From DTHT01 sp037444625 (GTDB lineage: Bacteria; Acidobacteriota; Terriglobia; Bryobacterales; Bryobacteraceae), in contig JBBIMA010000012.1 of assembly GCA_037444625.1 (NCBI GenBank), positions 15,409 through 79,408 on the forward strand: DNA of 64,000 bases, read 5' to 3'. This document shows, one piece after another, positions 42,594 through 49,684 of the stretch. The translations under genes were made by a program, and so were the position numbers. Below the pieces are notes generated by a model. It did not search any database. It saw only the letters and a list, made by a program, of their open reading frames with translations, and was not told where the DNA came from. The first letter of the stretch is position 1, and each line of letters starts with the position of its first letter.

Positions 42594-43268
42594 TCAGCGA
42601 ACCAGCTCCATCGAGAACGACCCCAGGGGCAGGGTGAGGCGCACCAGCACCGGGACCCGGGCCGGCTCGCGGCTGAAGAAGATCTCGAAGCTGTGTTCGG
42701 AGGCCGGGCCCTTCAGCCAGACCCGCAAACGCTCGGCCTCGGTGGGGACCTCGTTGACGCGCACCGTCTGGGTCCCGAGGTACTGGAAACTCACCCGATA
42801 GCGGGCGCCGAAGAACACCTCCTGGGCGGGCGGAATTCGGCCCTGGCTCAGCTCGCGGCGCAGATAGTAAAGGAACGCCAGGCCGTCGCGCGGGCAGGCG
42901 GGCGCGGCGATTTCGCTCTTGCCTCCGCCGCCCAGGGTCTCGCGCACCGCCACGCCGCGCTCGGCATCGAAGCCGGTGCGCTCGTGCCCCCGGCGGTTGC
43001 CGTGCTGGAAGCGCTTCTCCAGCTCCAGCGAACAGAGGCCTTCGGCAGCGATCGAGCGGTACTGGTCGTTGACGGCGAAGCCGGGCACGGCCGCCTCCAG
43101 GACAAACTCGAACTCCCAGCGCTCGCCGGCCCGGCGGGCGCGCAGCGAAGCCTCGCCCAGGCTGAGGCCGCTCGGCCAGTTCACCGTGTAGCGGAGCGCT
43201 TCCTCGCCTTCCGGCTGGGCCGCGGCCGCCGCCTGGAGCGCCGCCAGCAGCAACAGCTCGCCGATCAT
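42594..43268 (-). CDS. DUF3108 exported protein
   Basis: The 224-residue protein has a short signal (MIGELLLLAALQAAAAA). A beta-rich body has LRYTVNWPSGLSLGEASLRAR, FVLEAAVPGFAVNDQYRSIA, SLELEKRFQHGNRRGHERTGFD and DGLAFLYYLR, the usual DUF3108 strand series. Members occur in the periplasm near cell-envelope and glycan genes; no biochemical role is established. ATG 43268 overlaps the GT4 stop by 4 nt, so it is coupled to glycosyltransferase translation. That suggests a job in handling the exported glycan. Confidence 0.75.
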   Translation of the reverse strand: MIGELLLLAALQAAAAAQPEGEEALRYTVNWPSGLSLGEASLRARRAGERWEFEFVLEAAVPGFAVNDQYRSIAAEGLCSLELEKRFQHGNRRGHERTGFDAERGVAVRETLGGGGKSEIAAPACPRDGLAFLYYLRRELSQGRIPPAQEVFFGARYRVSFQYLGTQTVRVNEVPTEAERLRVWLKGPASEHSFEIFFSREPARVPVLVRLTLPLGSFSMELVR

Positions 43269-44422
43269 CGCCACGAAGCCGGAACTGCGCGGGAGGGCAC
43301 GGCCACCGGCGGCGCGGCGGCCCGGGCCACCGCCTGATATACCGCCAGCGTCTTCTCCGCCGTCCGTTGCCAGGAGAACTGGGCGGCGCGCTGCAAGCCC
43401 AGCCGCTCCATGCGGGCGCGCAGTTCCCGGTCCACCAGCAACTCCCGCATCACGCGGACCATCTCCGAGCTGCGCTGCGGATCGAACAGCAGCGCCGCCG
43501 CGTCGGCCACCTCCGGCAAGGCCGAGCGGTTCGAGCAGGCCACCGCCTTCCCGCAAGCCATGGCCTCCACCAGCGGCAGCCCGAAGCCCTCATAAAACGA
43601 GGGAAAGACGAACAGCTCGCAAGCGTTGTACAGGTGCAGCAAGTCCTCGTCGCTGACGAAGCCGGTGAAGTGGATCCGCTCGGCGGCGCCCGAGCGCTGG
43701 GCCGCCTTGCGCACCCGGCCGCCGTACCAGGTCTCCTTGCCCGCCAGCACCAGGCGCAGCCGCGAGCCGGGCAACAGCGGCAGCAGCTCGGCGAAGGCGG
43801 CGATCAGCCCGATCGGGTTCTTGCGCGGTTGCAGGTCGCCCACGCTCAGCAGGAACGGCGGCTCGATGCCGAATCGCGCCCGCACGTATGCCGCCGCCAC
43901 AGCGGGCGAAATCGGACGGAACACCGCCGAGGCCGCGTTGGGGATCACCGCGATGTCGGCCGGATCGCGGCCGTAATGGCGCGCGATGGCCCGGGCCGAA
44001 AACTCGCTGCCGGTCAGGATGCGCGCCGCCCGCGCCACCGTTCGCCGCACGGTGAGGCGCAGTTGCCGGGCCCGCCACCAGGGAAAATGCTCGGGTTGCT
44101 CCAGGAAGCTGACGTCGTGGACGCTTACCACCACCGGCACCGGGCAGTCCAGCGGCGCCGTGTACTGCACATGCAACAGCGCGGGACGGTCCCGGCGCAC
44201 GCGGCGGGGCAGATCCCAGCCCAGCCGCAAAAACGGATTCGCCGAGACCCGGCGCAACCGGAAGCGTTCCGGGACCCAGCGCCGAGCCTGCTTCTCGGAG
44301 ACGTAAGCCACCAGCTCCCAGTCCCCGCCCAACCCCGCCAGGGCCTGAAGCAGGCTTCGAACGTACACTTCGTTCCCGGTCAGCCGCCGCCCGATCGCAT
44401 GCGCATCCACCGCAAAGAGCAT
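43265..44422 (-). CDS. GT4 family glycosyltransferase
   Basis: The 385-residue protein starts LFAVDAHAIGRRLTGNEVYVRSLL, as in GT4 mannosyl- and rhamnosyl-transferases. It continues VVVSVHDVSFLEQPEHF, ILTGSEFSARAIARHYG, FLLSVGDLQPRKNPIGLIAAF and FVFPSFYEGFGLPLVEAMACGKAV, with the E-x-x-x-x-x-x-E donor motif intact. It should transfer a sugar from a nucleotide donor to a lipid-linked glycan at the cytoplasmic face of the inner membrane. It lies between the symporter gene (36 nt) and the coupled DUF3108 gene. Confidence 0.9.
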   Translation of the reverse strand: MLFAVDAHAIGRRLTGNEVYVRSLLQALAGLGGDWELVAYVSEKQARRWVPERFRLRRVSANPFLRLGWDLPRRVRRDRPALLHVQYTAPLDCPVPVVVSVHDVSFLEQPEHFPWWRARQLRLTVRRTVARAARILTGSEFSARAIARHYGRDPADIAVIPNAASAVFRPISPAVAAAYVRARFGIEPPFLLSVGDLQPRKNPIGLIAAFAELLPLLPGSRLRLVLAGKETWYGGRVRKAAQRSGAAERIHFTGFVSDEDLLHLYNACELFVFPSFYEGFGLPLVEAMACGKAVACSNRSALPEVADAAALLFDPQRSSEMVRVMRELLVDRELRARMERLGLQRAAQFSWQRTAEKTLAVYQAVARAAAPPVAVPSRAVPASWR

Positions 44423-44458
44423 GAATTCTCTCAGTATAGACCAGCGACACTCACCGGA

Positions 44459-46123
44459 TTACGATTTCTGAACCCCCCGCGCTCGGCCCAGGATTCGCGC
44501 GGCGGCCCACCCCGTGCCGATAGTCACCAGGCAACCCAACACGTTGTACCACAGGAAGGAGATGCCCGAGGCGAAGTGAGCCGCCAGCACGGCCGCTTCG
44601 CCCGCCAGCACGGCCGTGAAGGCGGCGCCGCCCCGCACGCGGGCAAACAGGAAGGCCAGCGCGAAGACCCCCAGCATCGGGCCGTAGAACAGCGAACCCA
44701 CCATGTTGACGGCCTCGATCAGCGAGCCCAAATTCCTGCCGTACTGCGCGAAGGCCACCGCGTAGCAGCCCCAAAAGACCGTAGCCAGCCGCGAGGCCCG
44801 CAAGCACTCCCGGTCCCCCGCCTGCGGGCGCAGGTGTCGGCGGTAGACGTCTATCACCGTGACCGTGGCCAGCGAGTTGATCTCGGCGGAAATGGTGGAC
44901 ATGGCGGCCGCGAAGACCGCGGCCAGAATCAGACCCACCAGCCCGGCGGGCAGGTATCGGGTCACGAAAGAAAGGAAAACGTAGTTGGCGTCGTTCACGC
45001 CCTGGGCCGCCTCCCGGCGGACGGCTTGGAGGCGCCGCTCGGCCGCGCGGTAGGCCTGCGCCGCTCTCTCGCTCGGATCCCCGTTGCGGCGCGCTTCGAT
45101 CAGCGCCCAGGCGGCCTGGCGCCGCTCGCGGAAGGCTTCCTCAAAACGGGCTTCCAGCGCGGGCCAGCGGCCGTCGGCCTGGCGCAGGCGGGCCAGTTCG
45201 GTGGGATGGAACAGAAGGGGCGGCTTCTCGAAGACGAAAAACACGAAAACCAGAGCCCCGATCAGCAGCACCAGAAACTGCATGGGCACCTTGGCCACCG
45301 CGTTGAACAGCAGGCTCAGGCGGCTTTGCCCGATCGAGCGCCCGGTCAAATAGCGCTGCACCTGCGATTGATCGGTGCCGAAGTAAGAGAGGGCCAGGAA
45401 CATGCCGCCCACCAACCCGCTCCACAAGGTGTAGCGGTTTCGAGGATCCAAGCTCAGATCCACCGCATTGAGCTTTCCCGCCGCGCCCGCCAGCCGCAGA
45501 GCATCCAGCGGGCCGACGCCCTGGGGCAGCAGCCAGAGCGCGGCGGCCAGGGCGGCCAGCAGGCCCGCGAAGATGATCAGCATCTGCTGGACGTCGGTCC
45601 AGGTCACCGCCTTGATGCCGCCCAGCGCGGTGTACAGGATCACCAGGCCGCCCATCAGCAGGATGGTGAGGCGGTCGGGCCATCCCAGCATCACGGTCAA
45701 CACCACGGCCGGGGCGTAGAGAGCGAGGCCCACTCCCAGGCCGCGCTGAATGAGGAAAATCAGGCTCACCAGCGCGCGGGTCTTGGCGTCGAAACGCAGC
45801 TCCAGATACTCGTAGGCGGTGTAGACGTTGGCCCGGTGGAAGATGGGCACCGCGGTGGCCGACAGAATCACCATGGCCGGCGGCAGCCCGAGATAAAACT
45901 GCACGAAGCGCATGCCGTCCACGTAAGCCTGGCCGGTGGTCGAGATGAAGGTGATGGCGCTGGCCTGCGTGGCCATGATCGAGAGCGCCATGGCGTACCA
46001 GGGCATGGTCTTGCCCGCCAGCAGATAGTCGCGGACGGACCCGCTGCCCCGGCCCTTGTACAAGCCGTAGATCACAATGCCGGCCAGCGAGGCGGCCAGC
46101 ACCGCCCAGTCCAGCCCCCTCAT
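44459..46123 (-). CDS. Sodium:solute symporter (SSS family)
   Basis: The 554-residue membrane protein has about 13 helices with LeuT-like SSS motifs: MALSIMATQASAITFISTTGQAY, YTAYEYLELRFDAKTRAL, LYTALGGIKAVTWTDVQQ and YFGTDQSQVQRYLT. Between helices lies a charged cytoplasmic insertion of about 85 residues (EARFEEAFRERRQAAWALIEARR...), not found in PutP or SglT. The substrate is unknown; sugars or glycosides are plausible given the operon. ATG 46123 overlaps the stop of a 43-residue membrane peptide by 4 nt. Confidence 0.88.
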   Translation of the reverse strand: MRGLDWAVLAASLAGIVIYGLYKGRGSGSVRDYLLAGKTMPWYAMALSIMATQASAITFISTTGQAYVDGMRFVQFYLGLPPAMVILSATAVPIFHRANVYTAYEYLELRFDAKTRALVSLIFLIQRGLGVGLALYAPAVVLTVMLGWPDRLTILLMGGLVILYTALGGIKAVTWTDVQQMLIIFAGLLAALAAALWLLPQGVGPLDALRLAGAAGKLNAVDLSLDPRNRYTLWSGLVGGMFLALSYFGTDQSQVQRYLTGRSIGQSRLSLLFNAVAKVPMQFLVLLIGALVFVFFVFEKPPLLFHPTELARLRQADGRWPALEARFEEAFRERRQAAWALIEARRNGDPSERAAQAYRAAERRLQAVRREAAQGVNDANYVFLSFVTRYLPAGLVGLILAAVFAAAMSTISAEINSLATVTVIDVYRRHLRPQAGDRECLRASRLATVFWGCYAVAFAQYGRNLGSLIEAVNMVGSLFYGPMLGVFALAFLFARVRGGAAFTAVLAGEAAVLAAHFASGISFLWYNVLGCLVTIGTGWAAARILGRARGVQKS

Positions 46124-46251
46124 GGTTCGAACGCCTGGGCGAACCAGTACAGCAACAGGATCAAGGCGGCCAGGTATAGCAGCACCGCGACGTAAACGCG
46201 GCGCCAGGCGCCCAGAAACGGCGGCGGCTCGTCCCGAACATCAGGGCTCAT
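46120..46251 (-). CDS. 43-residue single-helix membrane peptide coupled to the SSS symporter
   Basis: A small gene between the PIG-L and symporter genes encodes 43 residues: an acidic/proline N-terminus (MSPDVRDEPPPFLGAWRR), one hydrophobic helix (VYVAVLLYLAALILLLYWFA) and a short acidic end. Both ends are 4-nt stop/start overlaps (46248-46251 with the PIG-L gene, 46120-46123 with the symporter), which is hard to explain by chance. Small membrane partners encoded just before SSS carriers are known (YjcH-ActP, YhdT-PanF), though this sequence is shorter and not clearly related. It probably acts as an accessory or stabilising subunit (inference). Confidence 0.75.
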   Translation of the reverse strand: MSPDVRDEPPPFLGAWRRVYVAVLLYLAALILLLYWFAQAFEP

Positions 46252-48734
46252 CGCAGGGTCTTTCCCGCGCTCAGCAGGTTAGCGAACAGCCGAAAGGCCC
46301 CGGGCACGCCGGCCGGCAGTTGGCGAAACCAGGCATAGGCCGTGAAGATATAGACGCCCTTGCCGTGGCGCGCCACCAGCGTTCCCCCGGCCAGGGGCTT
46401 CTCGCCCGGGTCGGCCGAAACCAGCAGGGGCTGGTAGCGCGGGTCCCATTCCGCAGCGAAGTACAGGCCGCGTTCCTGGACCCAGCCCTCGAAGTCCGCC
46501 GGACCGATCGGGTTGGGCGAGTTCAGCAAGGGATGGCGCGGGTCAGGCAGGCTCACCGGCGCCTCCTCGACCGTGATACGCTCCCGCCCGAGCCGCAACG
46601 GGAAGGGCCCCAGATCAGCCAGAGCCCGGGCCGCCGGCCCGCTTTCCAGCGTGTTGTATTGCACCAGCAGCGTTCCGCCCTGCGCAACGTATTCCAACAG
46701 CCGCCGCTGGTTGGCCCGCAAATCGGCTCGCACGTTATAAGCCCGCACGCCGGTGACGACGGCGTCGAAACGGCTGAGATCCCCGCGCGCCAGCTCGGCC
46801 GGGCCCAACAGCGTGACCTGGCAGCCCAGTTGCCGCAGCGCCTCGGGAACCTCGTCGCCCGCGCCCATCACGTAACCGACCGCGCGCGCCAGGGTCTTGA
46901 CGTCGGCACGCACCAGCCGGGCTTCCGCCGGCGGCAGCCAGCTTACCGGCTCGATGTGAGGGTAGGCGATCTGCCGCCGGCCGAGCGACACCTCCCTGCC
47001 GCCGTTCAACCGGGCGACGGCTCTCAGCCGGGCGACGAGCGGACTCCGCGGCGGCGCCACTTCGAAGGCCAGCGTTTCCTGGCTGCCCGCCTCAAACAAG
47101 CGGAACTCTCGAGCCGCCGGCCGCGCCACCCAGCCGGGCGGAACCTCCAGGGTCACTTCCCCCGCCACTCCCTCTTCGAGCGCCGTCAGCTCAACCTCGA
47201 CCGGGCGCGGCGCTTCTTCGGGAAACAGTAGCACCGGCTGGGTGAGGCGCACCGCGACCGGAGGAACCACTTCCAGCCGCCGCGTCTGCTCGCCCAGCAC
47301 GCGATCCACGAACCGGTAGCGCACCGGGCGGCGCAACAGGATCGAGGCCGGCCCCACCGCAATCCGGAACTCGGCTTCCAAGACGGGCGGATTGTCCGCC
47401 AGGCCTGCCAGCTCCTGCTCGCCCAAGGCGTAGGCTTCCTGGCGGCGCGGGGCCGCCAGCCAGAAGGGTGCCGAGTAGGGCGTATCGGGCGCGAACCGCC
47501 AGACCAGTTCGCGACTCAGAGGCTGGTTCTCCGGCAGGTCGGCCTCCACGACTGCGCTCGATTGGGCGCCGCGCCGATCCCCGAGGCTGACCGAGAGCAG
47601 CCGGGCCGGCAACGAGCAGCGGTTGATGACCTCCGCGCGCACGCGCACCTCTCCGCCCGGCGGCACCGTGCGCCGGTCGGCGGTCGCTTCAGCCCACAAG
47701 CCGGCGCAGCGGGCAATGGTCTCGTCCAGCTCGGCGAGCTTGTACCGGGCCCAAGGATCGTTCAAGGCGGCAATCAGCGGGCGAGCCTTAGCCAGCAGGG
47801 GGATCACACGCGCCGGCGCTGAGGGATGGAAGGCGCGGACCGCCTCGGCCAGGATGGCATCCACCGCCCCGCCGCCGGGCAGGCGGTTCCAGGTGATGTC
47901 CATGCCTTCGAAAGGATCGCTGCGGGCCGGCGGGCCGGCCAGCACCACCAGATAGTTTTTGGCCGAGCCTCGCCGCTGGGGCGCCCCGAAGCCTTGGCTG
48001 CGATGCATGCTGCGGCTCAAGCCTGCGATCTCGGAGTAGGAATAACCCAAGACCGGATCGTACTGGCCGACGTCCACCTCGACGGTCCCCGAGGGGGACT
48101 CGCGCGGAGCGCCGAAAACGTTCCACATGAGCCGCCGCGCCTGCCAGGGCTCGACCCAGCGGAGTTGCTCGGGGAAGCGCTTGGGATCGGCCGCGGCGTG
48201 GAAGGCTTCCTCGCCCAGCATGGCCGAGGCCTGGTGGTGCCCGTGGCCGTCGCGCGAGGTTCCCGAGAAGCGCAGCACGACGATGTCCGGACGGAAGCGG
48301 CGAATCACCCACACCATGTCGGCGAGCACTTGCTCGCGGCCCCATTTCCGGAAGGTCTCCTCGGCGTTCTTGGAGTAGCCGAAGTCTATGGCTCGGGTAA
48401 AGTACTGTTCGGCCCCGTCCAGGCGGCGCGCGGCCAGCAGCTCCTGGGTGCGGATCAGCCCCAGGGCGTCGCCTTGCTCCGAGCCGATCAGGTTCTGGCC
48501 TCCCTCGCCCCGAGTGACGGCCAGATAAGCGGTGCGGACTTTGCGGCCGCGGGCGAACCAAGCCAGCAGAGCGGTGTTTTCGTCGTCAGGGTGAGCGGCG
48601 GTCATCAACACGCTGCCCAGCACGCGGAGGCGTTCCAACTCGAGCTGGATCTGGGCCGCCCCGGCGAATTGGGTTTGGGCGCCGGCGACCGCTGCCCACA
48701 CCAGGAGGATTCCCAGCAGGATGGCGGTGGGCAT
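46248..48734 (-). CDS. Large exported PIG-L family deacetylase
   Basis: The 828-residue protein starts at ATG 48734 with a signal peptide (TAILLGILLVWAAVAGAQ). The frame runs 29 codons further upstream, but the stretch crosses the regulatory region. The catalytic domain (about 30-290) has SVLMTAAHPDDENTALLAWFARGRKVRTAYL, with the A-H-P-D-D-E zinc/base motif. LAVTRGEGGQNLIGSEQGDALGLIRTQELLAA and SRDGHGHHQASAMLG follow, the latter giving the third metal His. The remaining 500 residues are beta-sandwich-like (NEW3-type VELTALEEGVAGEVTLEVPPGW) and end with a ThuA/GATase-like segment (FDAVVTGVRAYNVR). It likely deacetylates an N-acetylated glycan or glycoside outside the cytoplasm. It is the first gene of the minus-strand operon. 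Confidence 0.88.
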   Translation of the reverse strand: MPTAILLGILLVWAAVAGAQTQFAGAAQIQLELERLRVLGSVLMTAAHPDDENTALLAWFARGRKVRTAYLAVTRGEGGQNLIGSEQGDALGLIRTQELLAARRLDGAEQYFTRAIDFGYSKNAEETFRKWGREQVLADMVWVIRRFRPDIVVLRFSGTSRDGHGHHQASAMLGEEAFHAAADPKRFPEQLRWVEPWQARRLMWNVFGAPRESPSGTVEVDVGQYDPVLGYSYSEIAGLSRSMHRSQGFGAPQRRGSAKNYLVVLAGPPARSDPFEGMDITWNRLPGGGAVDAILAEAVRAFHPSAPARVIPLLAKARPLIAALNDPWARYKLAELDETIARCAGLWAEATADRRTVPPGGEVRVRAEVINRCSLPARLLSVSLGDRRGAQSSAVVEADLPENQPLSRELVWRFAPDTPYSAPFWLAAPRRQEAYALGEQELAGLADNPPVLEAEFRIAVGPASILLRRPVRYRFVDRVLGEQTRRLEVVPPVAVRLTQPVLLFPEEAPRPVEVELTALEEGVAGEVTLEVPPGWVARPAAREFRLFEAGSQETLAFEVAPPRSPLVARLRAVARLNGGREVSLGRRQIAYPHIEPVSWLPPAEARLVRADVKTLARAVGYVMGAGDEVPEALRQLGCQVTLLGPAELARGDLSRFDAVVTGVRAYNVRADLRANQRRLLEYVAQGGTLLVQYNTLESGPAARALADLGPFPLRLGRERITVEEAPVSLPDPRHPLLNSPNPIGPADFEGWVQERGLYFAAEWDPRYQPLLVSADPGEKPLAGGTLVARHGKGVYIFTAYAWFRQLPAGVPGAFRLFANLLSAGKTLR

Positions 48735-48747
48735 AGGTTTTTTGGCA

Positions 48748-48756
48748 ATGATAGCA
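48748..48756 (-). promoter_or_regulatory. Extended -10 of the PIG-L operon
   Basis: On the minus strand, TGCTATCAT (48756-48748) fits an extended -10, with the PIG-L ATG only 13 nt further on. No -35 match is seen. The predicted start leaves almost no leader. Confidence 0.4.
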
Positions 48757-48802
48757 GGTTGGGGCAGCAGAGGACGAGGGGCGCGCGGCGGGGGGTAGGA
48801 GG

Positions 48803-48831
48803 TTGCATGATGATCGATCATCTGCTATCAT
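48803..48831 (+). promoter_or_regulatory. GntR-gene promoter with palindromic operator inside the spacer
   Basis: TTGCAT (48803-48808) and TATCAT (48826-48831) are 17 nt apart. The spacer holds GATGATCGATCATC (48809-48822), a perfect 14-bp palindrome. The core ATGATCGATCAT recurs at the TonB receptor promoter. A wider inverted repeat GCATGAT/ATCATGC (48805-48811, 48827-48833) surrounds it. Binding of the regulator here would block its own promoter. Confidence 0.7.
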
Positions 48832-48876
48832 GCCCTCGTCCATGCAACTTCCTCTGCCATTCGAGGGAGGTCGAGC

Positions 48877-49563
48877 ATGACCACCACTTTCCCCAAGGTC
48901 TCCGTCACTACCCTGCGCTCCGTCGTCGCCGGTGAGATCCGCAAAGCCATCCTCGACGGCAGGCTCCAGCCCGGCGAACGCCTGGTCGAACGCAAGCTCT
49001 CCAGCCAGTTCGGCGCCAGCCTCAGCGTCATCCGCGAGGCGCTGGTCGAGCTGGAGATGCAGGGCTTCATCGTCAAGCAGCGAAACACCGCCACCTACGT
49101 CACCCGGGTTACGCTGGCCGAAGCCGAAAGGGTCTTCCAGTTCCGCGCCGTCCTGGAGCCGTACGCCATGGCCGAAGCGGCCAAGCGGGCCACCGCGGAG
49201 GACTTGCGGGAATTGCGCGAGTTGTACGAGCGGATGCGCGAGTGCGCCGCGGCCGGCGATCTGCGGGCTTACCTGCGCTCGGACTACGAATGGCACGAGC
49301 GGGCCTGGCGGGTGGCCGGCAACGAGTACGTCAGGGCGTCGCTGGCACGAGCCTTGGTGCCGTTCTACGCGTTTTTCGCGATCCGGTGTCCGGAGCCGCC
49401 TTTTGATCTGAAGCTGGATGCGGAGGGGCACCTGCCGATCCTGAAGGCGCTGAGCGAGCACGATCCGGGGGCGGCGGAGGCGGCGGTGCGGCTGGCGATG
49501 ACGATGTGGCGAACGCGGCCGGCGAGCTATGCGGACTCGGCAGGGGGGCAGGGGGCGGTGTGA
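48877..49563 (+). CDS. GntR family transcriptional regulator, FCD (FadR-like) type
   Basis: The 228-residue protein has an N-terminal winged helix: VVAGEIRKAILDGRLQPGERLVERKLSSQFGASLSVIREALVELEMQGFI is the full GntR-type HTH, split here by its recognition helix SLSVIREALVELE. An all-helical FCD ligand domain follows (FRAVLEPYAMAEAAKRA; Asp/His metal ligands likely in SDYEWHERAWRVAGN and AEGHLPILKAL). FCD regulators bind small organic acids or sugars. A GGGAGG lies 6 nt before the ATG. The gene has the palindrome in its own promoter, and the same palindrome lies before the next gene, a TonB receptor, so autoregulation plus receptor control is likely. Confidence 0.9.
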   Translation: MTTTFPKVSVTTLRSVVAGEIRKAILDGRLQPGERLVERKLSSQFGASLSVIREALVELEMQGFIVKQRNTATYVTRVTLAEAERVFQFRAVLEPYAMAEAAKRATAEDLRELRELYERMRECAAAGDLRAYLRSDYEWHERAWRVAGNEYVRASLARALVPFYAFFAIRCPEPPFDLKLDAEGHLPILKALSEHDPGAAEAAVRLAMTMWRTRPASYADSAGGQGAV

Positions 49564-49582
49564 GGATGAGCCTTGGGGGGTC

Positions 49583-49634
49583 TTGACAGGGGTTTGGGTA
49601 CTGGGCTAGAATTTGTTGACCCATGATCGATCAT
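49583..49634 (+). promoter_or_regulatory. TonB receptor promoter with downstream operator
   Basis: TTGACA (49583-49588) and TAGAAT (49607-49612) are 18 nt apart, the best sigma-70-type promoter in the window. The start site would be near 49619-49620. The palindrome ATGATCGATCAT lies at 49623-49634, followed by CTG as in the GntR-gene site. A repressor bound there would block early elongation or promoter escape. Confidence 0.75.
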
Positions 49635-49684
49635 CTGTCATCGGCCAAGCCTCACTCTCAACGGATTCCTTCAGGAGGTCTTCC

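Noticed and set aside
43367..46195. A 942-codon plus-strand open frame opposite the GT4 and symporter genes
   Set aside because: The translation is dominated by Arg, Gln and His with no domain, while the minus strand encodes clear families.
49613..49684. Earlier TTG start for the TonB receptor
   Set aside because: The extension would run through the operator palindrome and has no ribosome site, whereas ATG 49685 has CAGGAGG and a proper signal peptide.
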